In this document: positions 23,224 through 37,000 of the stretch, in pieces | Layout of the letters: each line of letters opens with the position of its first letter | How positions within the stretch are numbered: the stretch's first letter is position 1 | DNA from: Anastatus disparis | Taxonomy: Eukaryota > Arthropoda > Insecta > Hymenoptera > Eupelmidae | Reading direction: 5' to 3' | Length of the DNA: 64,000 nucleotides | Assembly: GCA_017163975.1 (NCBI GenBank) | Contig: JAFFSR010000220.1 | Span: 16,262,001-16,326,000, forward strand | Position numbers and translations under genes: made by a program | Notes under the pieces: model-generated | Seen by the model: the letters and a program-made list of their open reading frames with translations, nothing else | Told to the model about the DNA's origin: nothing | Databases searched by the model: none

Positions 23224-24479
23224 AAAAACACACGCACAAGCCTCTTTTATTTTTTTATATGATTTAAAATGAGAAAAAAGAGTTTGTACATTTTTTATAA
23301 CACGACACTACTTATGATATAAGATTTTAAAGTTTAGAATCATATTTCATTAGAATACAATTCGTTTTAATTTATAAGCGCAACGTATATATCGTCTGTC
23401 TTTTTTTTTGTTATGAGAGAGACAAAGACAGAATACAATCATAAACACGAGCCTACGGCTTTTACCAACAGTTTTGGTTAGGTCGAGTCTATGTTTCTCT
23501 TCGAGAGATATTTTAACGTGAGGCACGGAAGGCGCCGACAGGAGGCGCGTTAGTCGTTTCAACTGTAGCTAAAAGTGCTACTTCTTCTAGTGTAAAGGCT
23601 CGGCGGAACCGCGTGGTTTCGCCTAAGGGATAGAGAAAAAATTTTTGTATTTATTACGCCAATTAAATCTCGAAAACTATTCGATGGATTTGCTTCTAGT
23701 TTAGCATACAATTTATTTTTCGTTCAACTGAAGGGGAAGTTATTGAAAATTGGTTTTCTTAATGTAGTTTTAATTTTAGAGCCATTTAAAATAAATTTTT
23801 TTCGTATATTGCGCAATTTACTCGATGAATTTGCTTTAACATTTACATGGAAATTCTTTGCAATTGATCTGGCAAAAGAAGAAAAACTTTCGAAAACTGA
23901 TTTCCTTAGCGTAGTTTTAATTTTGGATCATTTTGAAAATTTTCATTTTCCATTTTTCTTCTGTTTTACGTAAACTACTCGATGAATTTGTTCCAAAATT
24001 TGTATTTGATTTATTCGATACTGTCTGAAGTTAACAAGTTTTTGAAAACTAATTTTCTTAGCGTAGTTATAAATATATATATATGTATATATATTTATTT
24101 ATTTCATATTTTACCCTAATCTTTATTTTTTCTATCTGCATTGACTTTGCAACTAAATGCCCGCGATTCAGCTTTTTGGCCCAGAAAAGCTAAGGCTACT
24201 TTAATTGGTCCGTGTTGCTGTTTTACAATTTAAATCAATTACCTATTTCTAACACCTTTTCCCTTATCTCTTAGATAAATAACTTTTGCTTTAAACCTAA
24301 AATTACATACACACTCATACTTTTATTACTACCAAAACCTTATTATTTGGTAGCTCTGTCTCGCTTTTATTTTTTATTTCCTACATTTATTCAATACTTT
24401 TGTCTCTAACCTAAATCATAACGCATTTTCGTTTACGTTGCCTATTTTATCACAATCCTTTAAAAACTCTATCTACCAT

Positions 24480-24588
24480 CCCTACTGAAAAATATATATG
24501 AGATCTCATATGAGTTCTCGTGCCAAAATCTTATATGAGATCGCATGTGAGATCTCATATGAGATCTCATATATATTTTTCAGTAGGG
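24480..24588. mobile_element. Short foldback element, TIR CCCTACTGAAAAATATATAT
   Basis: Terminal inverted repeats of about 35 bp, built on ATATGAGATCTCATATGAG, flank a short spacer. The ends are CCCTACTGAAAA and TTTTCAGTAGGG. No coding capacity. Confidence 0.75.
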
Positions 24589-24607
24589 ATTGTATTTCGC
24601 GCACCTT

Positions 24608-24980
24608 CCTAGTGAAAAAAATCAGGTGACAAATCACCTGATTTCTCAGGTGATTTATCGTGTCACAACATCATGTAACGATATTTTTGGTTTTTACACG
24701 TTCCAAACAATGCTTAGTCAATTCAAAACAATTTTTGAAATTTTTTGAAATTTTTGAACTTAGAAAATTTTTTTGTAAAATCAGTCAAAATTTTTTCTAA
24801 GACCAAATTATTTAAAAAATTTTCTAAGTTCAAAATTTTCAAATATTTTTAAAAACTGTTTTAAATTGACTAAGCATGATTTGAAATGTGTAAATACCAA
24901 AAAAATCGTTACATGATGTTTTGGCATGATGAATCACCTGATAAATCAGGTGATATATAACCTGTTTCTTTTCAACAGGG
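24608..24980. mobile_element. Foldback element with CAGGTGA core motifs
   Basis: Ends CCTAGTGAAAAAAATCAGGT and ACCTGTTTCTTTTCAACAGG are inverted. The arms include AATCACCTGA, ACATCATGTAACGAT, GACTAAGCAT (mirrored as ATGCTTAGTC) and a centre of repeated AAATTTTCTAAG. The element is about 370 bp. Confidence 0.7.
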
Positions 24981-25129
24981 CTACTCCTTTATTTCCATCC
25001 TTTATTTTTACTTTATTACAATTATCACGCGTTCATTTAAAAATATTCCCTATTACCTCGCTTTACTAAACGCCTCCTACATCGCACCAACCCTTTTTCC
25101 ACATACATAATTGATTGATAGTTGATTTT

Positions 25130-25500
25130 TATTGGCCATCAGCTTCTAGACTATTTCGGCCATTCCACAATTTCAGTCCATCAATGATCCTCAGGAATCC
25201 CTCGATGATTTTTATCTATTTCATCTAAATTTTTCCAAGCATCTCTTTATTATTCATCTTCATCGCCCAGTGGGACTTTTAAACATCTTCATCGCCCAGT
25301 GGGACTTTTTTACAACACACTCATTTTAGCCCCGAGAGGCTTTCTAAAAGCGTTTTCGTGGTCTCCGTGTTCTGTTTTCCGGAGAAAAATCAGAAAAAAT
25401 TTTTCCAAAATTTTCCCGGGGAATCAAACTTCGGTCCACTAGAGCGCGAGCCAAGAGCCTTAGCCCCTGCGCTACCGCCGCTCCTTCCACATACATATTC
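25130..25500 (-). mobile_element. tRNA-derived SINE with an internal 27-bp duplication
   Basis: On the minus strand a tRNA-like head at about 25490-25415 has an A-box GGTAGCGCAGGGGCTAAGG and a B-box AGTTTGATTCC. The body runs leftward and contains two direct copies of CATCTTCATCGCCCAGTGGG at 25257-25312. Open frames of 65 to 117 codons over this part are fortuitous. Confidence 0.6.
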
Positions 25501-25910
25501 GATACTGCTGTCCTGTCTCCCTCTACCGGCTTCCAAATTAAAATCATACCAAACCTGGAAAAGAGAATATGATATTCTCTTTTCCAAGAACTATCAATCC
25601 AAAACACCACATTTTTCTTTTTCCTATTCAATAAAAATTTCACAATTTTTTCCTTTAACCCAATATTAATTTCAACATAACATATAGTACAGAACATTAA
25701 GTCATCCCACCTTGTTCATATGCCGCAAGCCACCCTTATACTATTCGATATGCAAAGAGAAGCTTGCTAGTTCTAACCTATCTTACACGGGTTACTAAAA
25801 CACTTTTCATCACGCTTTATAACACATCCTTTATATATAAGCTGTCTCTCACACAAACTGAATCTATTTTTTTAACAATAGCATATGTTTACCTCACTTT
25901 AGTTTTACTA

Positions 25911-26783
25911 CACTACCCTCCAGCCACATTTGCCCACCCTACATGAAAATCGATAAAACTTCAAAGTTTTGTGGCTCAGTGAAAAATAATCGTAATTAAA
26001 AAATTCCGACTGAGTTTTAAAAAGGGTTTAAAAACCTTTAATTTAAGCCGAGTTGAGCAAAAAAAAAAATTAAAAAATGCATGCCTTATGCATAAAAAAC
26101 TAGCTAAAAAATATTCAATTTTTTTTGCCCCTATTCAAATGCCTGCCATTTTTGCGGAAATTATCGAATCATAGAAAAACAAAATGGAGGTAAAAGCTAA
26201 AGGAGTCACCTTCAAAAGTTTTTTTTTAAATTCATTAAAATATAAATATTGAATAAATGGATTTTTTTTTAATTGGATCAAAAATGAATAAAAACTTTTC
26301 CTTCCGGATTTCAGTTAAATCTAAATATTTATATTTTTGACTCAAAAATAAACAATTTTTTCATTAAAAATTTTTTTATATCATGCGTATTTTTTGAGAT
26401 AATAGCTATTAAAAAAATCGTTTTTTCATAAAAATGACCATAACTACCGTAAAATCGATCATAAATGAGCTTTTTATAGCTCATTTTGAAGGTGACTCCT
26501 TTAGCTTTTACCTCCATTTTGTTTTTCTATGATTCGATAATTTCCGCAAAAATGGCAAGCATTTGAATAGGGGCAAAAAAAATTGAATATTTTTTAACTA
26601 GTTTTTTATGCATAAGGCATGCATTTTTTAATTTTTTTTTGCTCAACTCGGCTTAAAGGTTTTTAAACCCTTTTTAAAACTCAGTCGGAATTTTTTAATT
26701 ACGACTATTTTTCACTGAGCCACAAAACTTTAAAGTTTTATCGATTTTCATGTAGGGTGGGCAAATGTGACTGGAGGGTAGTG
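25911..26783. mobile_element. Long foldback element with TA target duplication
   Basis: Almost the whole 873 bp is a near-perfect hairpin: CACTACCCTCCAGCCACATT at the left mirrors AATGTGACTGGAGGGTAGTG at the right, and further matches run inward through TCGATAAAACTT and GACTGAGTTTTAAAAAGGG to a centre near 26350. TA dinucleotides flank both ends, as for Tc1/mariner-type elements. No transposase is present. Confidence 0.8.
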
Positions 26784-27234
26784 TATATAAATCACAAACC
26801 AAGTTCATACTTTAAATAGTATTAACTTTTTCCTAAATCTCTTTTTTTTTGTCATAATTCTTATTCTTTTCTCCTTCCTTGCTTAATTTTATATTTAAAA
26901 CTTTTTTCTTAACAGTATTATTTTCAGATTTTCTGTTTCCATGTCTATTTTTTGTTTTAATTTTTTTTTTACTAATCTTAACACAATATAGTGCCAAACA
27001 TTCCTACATATTCATTCTTCTCTTTTCTTATGATCTTTTTCCTTTATTTATTCTTACTTGAAAGTTTCCAGGAAGCTTACATGCTGTGTGGATGTTGATT
27101 TCGTAAATAATCCAATAAAAATAGTTTGTACGAAATCATATACATAATTGTAAATGAGGATTGATTATATATAATTAATGAGTTCATATGATCCATAATT
27201 TATATAAAAGCTATTCGCAACTATCAGAAAAAAA

Positions 27235-27434
27235 CAAGCTTTAGAAAAATAATTTTCTTAGCATGGTTACAATTGTAGAGCATTTTGAAGATATTGAAAA
27301 TAATATTGATTTATCATATTTTAATTATTTTATATAAAGTTCTACGTGAATTTATTACAAAATTTGCATGGAAATTATTAGAAATTGCCAAAAGAAAATT
27401 TTTACTATAAAGCTTTGGCCTACTCTATTTTTTT

Positions 27435-27469
<35 letters not shown>

Positions 27470-27660
27470 CTTTGAAAATAAATTTGATTTTTATTTAAAT
27501 TTTACATATATAAAAGATATTAGTAAATATTGCTGATCAATCATTTTTTACATTGAAATCAAATTTCAAAAAAAAATAAAATCACTCAAATTCAATGAGC
27601 TTTATGAGAAAGCATTGCGCTAAAGCACTTGGCAGCGTTTTTTTTTTATTTTACATAAAT
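27235..27660 (-). repeat. Third copy of the tandem-repeat element (short) with (CT)n run
   Basis: 27240-27400 carries one degenerate unit of the 150-bp family; 27600-27650 carries the terminal GCATTGCGCTAAAGCACTTGG block seen inverted at 7030-7060. A (CT)n microsatellite lies at 27437-27471. Confidence 0.55.
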
Positions 27661-28040
27661 TATAATACAACCCGATCTTATATAATTTATAAGAATAAAA
27701 TTTTAGGTAATCTAAATTTACATATATTTCTTATTTCTTTTTGATTTACTTATTTCTTAATTTTTTATTTATTTGTTGTGATTTATGATTATAAGCCTTA
27801 GGCTTTTTTATTAAATTTCTTTCTTTAAATATCCATAGTTAAAAATACAATTGTCAAAAATTACCCAAATTTATAAATGACATAAATTCTGAATTAAACC
27901 CATACTTATGGAACATAGTCAAATAAAATAACAATACATTTGATAGAATTGTGCTTTGCATATTTATACTATTTATGAATTAATATTAAACAATAAACTT
28001 TTAATAATTTTACTAAGTCAATTTTTTAATTTTGTACGCT

Positions 28041-31000
28041 TTACAATTGCATTAAATTATATGTAATTCCTGCTGGCAATAATACATCGACATGCTCTCT
28101 AGGTCTTACTTCCTCATGATTCTCAAGATTTTGTACGATTTGATGCTCATAACTATATACCATAGTTTTGGAAAGGAGACCACCTCCAGACAAGGGCAAA
28201 GGAATTTTAGGTGCATTATCCCTGAGACTAATGAAAGGCATTGTATAATGTCCTGCCAGTGCCTTAAAATTTGTGTGAAAAGTAATTGCTCTAAAAATAC
28301 AATAAATTAGAATATTTAAATCAGTAAAAATTTAAGAATGTGAAATTTTATGATAGTTTGTATTCAAGTCAATTTTAACTATTTTTCATGTCATAAATTA
28401 TGAAATTATAATATTATAATCTAAAATAGATAATAGCTACAATACTCCTCGAGTGCCGAGAATAAAGATTTTTGTATCTTTTGTCGAGGGAAATTTTTAT
28501 TCTTGGGACTCAAGGGGTTAATAAACAATAATTATATTAAAGTGTAGCTTACTTGGAAGTATCGTTCAATTTAAGCAGAACTGACTTATCAGCGTCAAGT
28601 TGACCAGTTTCAAAATCGGCTAGAGTCAGTTGAATGGACAGATATAAAGTTTTATTTTCCTTGTCTGTCATAAATTGGAATCCAGTAACGACGTAATTTT
28701 TATAAAGTTCTGTATTTTCTGCATCTATAGTGTCTACAATAATCTTATTACTTTGACTAGAGATCTTAAAGTAATGAATGTTTCGTTTGAGACTGAAATT
28801 CGATAATGGATCGAAAAAATTAACTGGTTTCCATTCAACTGTACTAAGATTTACGGCTCCATTTTTTATTAACTGTCCTTGTTGAATTTGAAGATAAAAT
28901 ACATGATTTTGTTCAATGAATCGCAATCCCGTTACAATCCTATAAAAAATGATAAAAAATTAAATCAAATTAAAGTTATATTCAAACATTTATTATAGCT
29001 TAATTCAGAAGGAAAAAATAACAGCACAACTCTAAAAGTTTTAATTAATCTCAATCCTTATAAATTAATCTATTTTTTTGTCTCTCAGTGGTTGAGACTT
29101 GTTCATCATTAAAAATTTATATTAATTTAGATTTTTAATTTCACTCTCATCACCCATAGAAAAAAAAAACAATTATCTTCGTTAGAAACTATAACTTCAT
29201 ACTTTTAATTTTTCTATTTCTTCTTTTTTAACATGAAAAAGTCTAATCCAGACGAATTATAAATTCATCACATTATACATATCTTAAAGATAGATTTTCA
29301 TAGATCGAGGTGGATGAAATAATTTTACCTCTTTATTACAGATGTACCTCTTATATAATGTTTAATATAAAAAAATTAACAGAAACACATTTGTTAATTA
29401 CTTTAATATATGGAATAAGCAAAATAAATCTAAGTAATATAATAATTAAATTGAAGAAATTTTAGACATAGAATATTCGAATAAGTAATTAATAACAAAT
29501 ATTTTTTATTAAAATTTTTTTGCTAGTAGATGAAATGCTTTATTCGATATAATCAAAAAAATTATTCGAGAAATTTGTAAAAATCAAATAGTTAAATGAA
29601 TTTTGACGCAACATTGAATTTTTCGTAGAATACTAATTTATATATATTGAAATATTTAATAATCTATAAAAATTATTTAGATTTAAAATTTAAAACATCA
29701 TTAAAATCTTCTTTTTTTTTTTGTTTAATAATGGCACATTTAGTAAGAACTTTGAATATCTTCAGAGAGAAAAAATGTTTCTTGATTATTTACTCTCAGA
29801 CATGAGTATCCTTCTAGAAAAAATGGGAAATTTACAAACAAAAATCTAAATTTTTGCAAAGTATTAGCTAAAAGTATTTTTTTTTATATTTTGGATATTA
29901 AATGAAGCATTTTCCAGACTTTTAGCGATTTTTATTATTTTTTAACATTGTGACTTTACATGAATTTTTTTAGTTTTTCATGCATGTGATTAACATTTCA
30001 ATTTTTTTTAATTTCATATTTTTAGGTTTTAAAGCTTTTTAATTTTGATATTTGAATATCTTCAAAAAAATACTAAAGGTTAGAATTTACTTTTTCGTCT
30101 AACCTAAAGTTATTTACTATGTAAATGTAATTTAACCTAGTTATAAAACAAAGAAAATTCATCTCATACTGTTATATACCCACATGCACACGCTCATGCA
30201 CACAATAAATGGTTCATATTATGATAATAATGATACATTTTATAAATGCTAAATCTTCTTACTTGTTATTCTTAATATCAGACTTAACTGCATGCAAATC
30301 AAAGTAACGGTTAACGTTATCTGATAGATCTTCACATTGGCATACGTAATAATCACATTCTATTTTGTTTTTTGGTAAAATATTTTGAAGATCATTCGTG
30401 CGATCCAGGCACTGATTCGGAGAATTAGTACCGAAGATCTGATATTTATATTTTTGGTCGGAAGTTGTAAAGAAAATTTCTTTGTATCTTTGAATCAAAT
30501 TCGAATTCTTATCCCTTGGTTTCGTAATATTCTATAAATTTATGTGGCATTATTATATTTTTTACAATTTGAATAGCATAAATTCTACATTGTTTATCAA
30601 AATTACTAACTCAATTTTCAATATATCTTTAATTCTTAAACCGCTTAAATTCTATCTTATTTACGGAATGTGTATTCTCCAAATTTATTTAAAAAATTAA
30701 TGTAGATCTTTTATGTGTCAAATGCTTTTATCATTTATTTTTTTTAAAGAATTAATAAATAATTTTTTTACATACATTTCAAACATTATCAGTACAAAAT
30801 AATTATATCATTTTAAAAGATTGAAGAGTTGAACGTATAAGAGAAAAATATCTCTTAGTTATACTTAAACATCCTCACCTCTAGACAAATTTGCAGACTG
30901 CTGTGATTAATTAGACGACAATCCGTTAAATCGCCATCACATTTAAATTTACTTTGAAATGCCGTGCAGTATAAAGATTCCCAAACATCATCCTTATAAA

Positions 31001-34000
31001 TCATATGTCTATCTAACACTTCTTTTTTTGCGTTTACAGAAAATTTTAATTTAGTTTTATCCATTACTCCGAATACGTATGATTGAAAAACTCCAACCGT
31101 AGCTAGATCTGCCACTGTAAAATATATAAATTATTTACATATTTTAAATTTATTTAGAAATATTTCATTTTATTTTGAAAAATTACAAACGTGTTTGAAA
31201 TCCATGGCATTCATTAAACAATCGACTGTATTTTGCTTCTAAAGGATCTGCTTTAAAAAGATTCTTAATCAAATTAGCAGCTTTTAATATTCTAATGATG
31301 AAAAAATGTTTAGCCGTTTCAATCTTTGATATGTCCTTAGGAGCTTCTTAAAAATATAAATAAATAAATAAACTAATTTTAAATTACAGTTAACATAAAT
31401 CAAAAGAAAAAAGGATATTGTATTTTATAAAACTTTACCTGGTTTGTGTAAATTCAAATTCCTATTAAATGTATCCAATTTCAAAACGAATAATTTCATT
31501 ATTAAATTTCTCATTTCAGTGGGTATAATAATATTATTGTAATATTGATATAGGGTTTGATATAATGAAGATGTCATTTGTATTTGCGGAAAATCACCAA
31601 AATTAGAATTCTCGCAAAAGTGTTTGTAACTCTGGAAAATTTAATTCACGTTATTAACAGTTTTCAAAAAAAATCTAAAAAATATTTGTTTTTCTAACTT
31701 TATGTACAGTCTCTTATTTGAGATAATTCAATAATAACCTTAAATAATAATTAATAAATTTAACAAATTCTTCTTAACTTCCATTATCTCTATACTTCGC
31801 TAATCAATACATTTATACAATATTAGAAAATCATATATTTATTAATTTAAGAATATTTTCAACATTTAACCTTCTGACAGCCGGCATTTTTTCCACTAAA
31901 AAAGTGTAACTTTCTCGAAATTTTCTATATAAATGTTTCTTAAGTAATAATATATGTGGGCCGATCATGGGATGACGCCATATGGCGTCATCCCGGCTGC
32001 CAGAAGGTTAATTATAATTTATTTATTTATTTTTTATTTGGTTAATTAAATTCGTGTCCTCCATGATGGGTATTAGCGACTGCAAACATTTTGGTACTGA
32101 AGTTTTTGGAACTCGTGAAAAAACGGTGGATGTTCAATGTTTTTTCTGTTGTTGGTCAGCAAGCACATTCCCGCCCTCGAAAAAAAACCAGTGACATGTG
32201 TTAAAATGCCACCGATAATTTCTCGATCTGACGGGAATTTGAACCCGCTACCTCGAAACGAACGAGTCTCAGCCGTCTAGGCGCGCGCCTTAGCCGACTG
32301 AGCCACGGACGCCTCTAATTTATTTTTGTTAAAAAAAGAGTTGTAATTTGTTATTCATGTGAATCTATTGATAATCATATAATCTTTCAGGCTGATTCCA
32401 TATCAAATCGAACAGCCATTGTATACTCATTTCCCTAATCATTGTGCAAATGGAGTAAGTTATACTACTCTAAAAATAAGTCCACAAAAAAAAATTATCA
32501 TCGTCAAAATATCGGAAATATATTTAGCGAAACATTGGGCATCTGTTGCCGAATTATGTACATGTATGTCCGATGAATTTGGGTGTTTCGCCGATATATC
32601 GTCACGAGGCGAATTCCATATTCATATTAAAAATTTGTTGTCAAATTTCGCCGATGTATGGGCAATGTTTCAGTCATATTTATGTAAATTTTGCAACATA
32701 ATATTTTTTTTTTTAAATATTTTTCATATTTTTCGCATATATGGCTTAATAATCAAATTGAGCTTTAGTTTTTATAAAATATATTATAAGAGAATAAACA
32801 AAAAGATTATTTCCTTAAGGGAGCCAGATACTATTAGAAACTGAAAAAAAAAACATGTATAATTTCATATAAATTGCTGATGTTTAAAAATAACTACTTT
32901 CATATAAAAATACATTCAATTTCAAACATTTTTTGGTTTAAAACATTTTCTATATCTTGAGAATTGAAGTGGTGGTGCTCATTGACAGTCTGGAACAAAA
33001 AACCCTTTACCTCAAGGTTTCTTCATGAGTTTTCATAGGATTCACTTGAAATTTTATGGAGATATTCAAAATTATAGTAGAATCCATATAAGTGTAAAAC
33101 ATTCATGAAAAATTCAAATAAATAAAAAATTTTTTTATCAATTATTATAAATAATAAGTTATTAAATAAATAGAAATAAATTAATTCAAAATCTGCTCTA
33201 CTTATATGGATTCTACTATAATTTTGAATATCTCCATAAAATTTCAAGTGAATCCAATGAAAACTCATGAAGAAACCTGGCGCGGGTAAAGGGTTTTTTG
33301 TTCTAGACTTTCAACGAGCACCATCACTTCAATTCTCAAGATGTAGAAAATGTTTTAAACCTAAAATTGTTTAAAATTGAATTTATTTTTATATGAAATT
33401 AATTATTTTTAAACATCAGCAATTTATATCAAATTATATGTTTTTTTCAGCTTCTAATAGTATCTGGCCCTCTTAATTTTTTCAATAATGTCTACTCTTT
33501 TTCAGTTCACTAGATATCTAAAGATGAAATACAAACTTTGTCCTGCCACTACTTCATTATAAAAATTGACTTTACAACCGCTTCAAATACACGGAGATAC
33601 TTTTGTCTAAACAAATGTTATGCGCTTCGCACTACAAAAAGTGATGTATTTGCTTTATGAACACGGAAATCATGCATAATGCATACTGCTTTGCATTTTT
33701 TAAACTACGCTTACGTTACTTTTCTTCTTATGGTAAATGCGCAAATTATTAAAAAACTTTGTACGCGTTCGAACACAATTTGGTATTTATTGAGCTTGTT
33801 TAAAAAATTACGTATATATGTGTGTATCCTTCTGTCTTTTATGTTATTTGTCTCTTACTTATTCTTGTCTCTTCACCGTCTGTGATAATAAAGTAAAAGA
33901 GGTTAATATCATTTCTTAGTTTATTTTGAAATTCGTTTCAACTATCTAAATATCTGCGATCCAGTAAATGCCGGTAAAGTGTAAGAAAAAGCGTTACATT

Positions 34001-37000
34001 AATTCTCATAAATTAAAAATTAAAACAAGCTTGTTTCTAGCATATGTGCAGTTAAAATGACTAAGACAGCTTGGAAATCGAATCAGATTCTACCATGGAA
34101 TCTTTTTATTTATTAACTTATAATATATTTTATAAAAATTGAAGCTAAATTTGTTTATATGCGAAAAAATATTAAAAATATTTTTAAAAAAATCTAAATA
34201 TTATGTCGCGATATTTATAAATGTAGGACCGAAATATTACCTATACATCGGCCAAATTTTTAATATGCCATACATGGCCGATATATATGCGAAATATGGG
34301 ATTCGCCTCGTGGCGATACATCAAAATATAAATAGCTCGGCGATAGATGCCCAATTGCTAAATGTATTTTCGATATTTGGCCTAAAAAATTTCTGATATT
34401 TTGGCGATGGTAATTTTTTTTGTGTGGCTAACTAACTATAGGACAGTATCAAACCTCCGGATCGTGGATTTTTCTCAAACTTTAGAATAAGTTTTTGGAT
34501 ATCAAAATATAGAAAAACCAGAATTTTAAACCCTGGCGCTAAATATTTTTATAGTTACTCGCAATCAAAGAATGTCACTGAAAAAGTTATTACTATTTTC
34601 AAACGCTTCTTTAGCATTAATAGCTAAAAGCTTAAAACATTTTTTAAAATTGAAATTAAGCTCAAATCCGTTCCAAATAACACAGTATATCAAAATATAA
34701 TTTTTTCCCGAAGTTATACCGTAACAAAGATTTGACATAAACTCTCTTTTTAAAACATTAGTAAGAAAAACTGAAATTTAGTCTAATCTTTATTACGCTA
34801 TAACTTTGAAAAATTGTACATTATACAACTTGGAAGTAAAGTCGTATATTTCTCCCGAGGGGAGCAAATACTCGAAGAAGAAATAGACTTTTCTCCCGAG
34901 TTGCATAAGATATTTTTTCCCACCTTAACCGTAGCCACTTTATTAACTTAAAAAAGAGAGTTTAATTTAAAAAAATTGAAATTAAATTTTTTTTCTAGAA
35001 ATTTTCAATAATATATTAAATTTTATAAATTTTTTATTTTGCGAGAGAAATGAAATTTAGCGGAAGAAAAGTACTTTTTTAACACTCCGTGCGCGAAACA
35101 CGGTTTCTCATGCTTGTTTTGCGTGTGCAAAACATAATATTTTTTCATAGTGTGCGAAACATGTACGCCATGTTGCTTTTTTTTAGACAACAAGATTCAC
35201 AATTGTTTTGCGGACTTAGCCTCGATATTTATGTCATATAAGGTTATTTTGACAGGAAATTCGAAACAAAATTTTTTATTACCAAAAATAAAAAGGGGGA
35301 ATTGTTTCATATGTAAAAGAGTGGTTAAATGATATTTTTCAAAAAGATTTTACTTTTATCAATTATAAAGTTGATTTAGATAATAAATATTTACTCATAA
35401 TGTTTTTCACAGGTAGAATTGATGTAAAACATTTAGTCACTTTTAAAATATAACATATATCAGATATAAGAGTAACATATATATAATATATATATCACTT
35501 TTACTATATAACATATATCACAGAATTAAAAAAAAATTAAATTTTTCAAGTATGAATGTTTAATTTTTTTTAAAGAATTTTCTTGAAAAAAAATTCAACT
35601 TTTTTGACAGTTACCCTGGAAGAAAATTGACCATATTGTAGGCATAATTGCTGGTCAACAAATGTTAAAATGGCACTTATCTAGAAATTCTAGAAATGAT
35701 ATAAAAAAAATTTCTAGATAAGTGTCATTTTAACATTTGTTGACCAGCAATCATACTTAAGATATGGTCAATTTTCTTCCAGAGTAATTCCAGAAACTGT
35801 TCTAGTGAACAACTAATAACTTTAGCTAGTCAACAATTGATTTAAAAAAATCTTCTAAATAATGAGCGTTTTAATTTGCTCTTTTGAATTTATTATAAAT
35901 CAGAAATCTTCTCTAATAAGTAAATGTAAATAAAAGTTTTTATTCTCAAACATAAAAATATTTATTGTATTAATGATGCAGTTGTAAATATTTATGATTT
36001 ATCATTTATTTTTTATTATTTACTCGTCTAATTGTCACCCTCGCTACGCTCGGGTGACAAATTGACTCGTCTCGCTCCGCTCGGTAAGTAATCGCAAAAA
36101 TAATCGTGTTTCGCTCACGATGTGTTAAAAAATAGTATACGCAACACGTGTGCGGTACAGGTGAACCACGCACTCGTCTTTTTTTCGCCCTCGCTTCGCT
36201 CGGGCGAAAAACTCGACTCGTGCGTGAATCACCTGTTTCGCGCACTAGTTGCGTAATATACTAATCTCCTGCTAAATTTGGGAGAAATGAATTTTGCGGG
36301 AGATAAGTACTTTTCTCTCAAAAATTAGCGGGAGAAAAGTTCTTATCTCCTACAAAATTTTAGACGTAAGATATGGCTTTCTTTAAGCATACTTTTCGAG
36401 TTAACAAAGTGGCTATTTTTGTTGAGGAGGGAATAAAAATAATATTTTAATATACTGTAAGCGATATTTCGTAAAGATTTGAGCTCAACTTTTATTTAAA
36501 AACAAGTTTAAAGCTTAGTTATCAATGCTAAAGAACTATAAGTGTTTGAAAATCTAGTAATTTTTTAGTGACATTTTTTAATTGCCTGTCACTAGAGAAA
36601 TATTGAGCGTTGAAGTATAACATTCTGATATATTCCATATTTTAGCATTTGCAAACTTCTAAAATTTGAGCGAAATCCATTATCTGGAGGTCCGATATTT
36701 TTCTATAGTAATCAATAAATTTTATATTGCTGTTGCTGGAAATGCCAACTTAAGGGTGTCATCGTGGTACTGAACGTAATAGTGTTTTTACAGTAGCGTG
36801 AATGCAAGTGTAAAAAAAATTTTAATTGAATACACCAGTATCTTAACGTTCCATGTAATAATGCATTGTGAAAGTGTGAATGTTGCGCATGCGCGCAAGG
36901 AAAGACAGGCCTTCTAACATTGCGCTCGTGAATTCACACTGTCATCATGTACTATAATAAAAGAACAAGATAGTATCAGATATCGCCACGCCTACTTAGC

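Larger units (their letters stand above)
21828..23225 (-). mobile_element. Internally deleted LINE (Jockey-superfamily-like)
   Basis: Minus-strand element made of an ORF1, the two ends of ORF2, a short 3' UTR and a (CTAT)n tail at about 21828-21852, a typical 3' simple-repeat tail of some LINEs. About 1.4 kb long where a full element would be several kb. It sits between the inverted arms of a larger repeat element. See the two coding parts listed separately. Confidence 0.75.
21280..24085 (-). repeat. Second copy of the 150-bp tandem-repeat element, interrupted
   Basis: 21300-21460 and 23640-24070 carry the same units as 7321-8230 in reverse orientation (TTACG(C/T)AAACTACTCGATG, CTTAGCGTAGTTTTAATTTT). 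The interior holds a palindrome at 21486-21556 built on CGCACGTACGTG and CACGTACGTACG, a pair of inverted arms (CTCTATCCCTAGGCGAAACC at 21576, mirrored at 23611-23634) and a LINE. Confidence 0.6.
34432..36713. mobile_element. Large nested foldback element in intron 1 of copy B
   Basis: Outer arms are inverted: TATAGGACAGTATCAAACCT at the left matches AGGTCCGATATTTTTCTATA at the right in reverse complement with few changes, and homology runs inward for about 300 bp (34440-34740 against 36420-36710). The interior contains a second hairpin (35609-35790) and an AATAGTAT-tipped hairpin (36131-36264). Confidence 0.7.

Noticed and set aside
25344..25697. 117-codon and overlapping frames on both strands
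   Set aside because: They are read through a tRNA-derived SINE.
32419..32844. 141-codon open frame in intron 1 of copy B
   Set aside because: It lies on one arm of an inverted repeat; the other arm gives a different open frame (34139-34396), and neither has family motifs.
36006..36245. 79-codon open frame rich in Arg
   Set aside because: It is made by CTCGCTTCGCTCGG-type repeats within a hairpin element.
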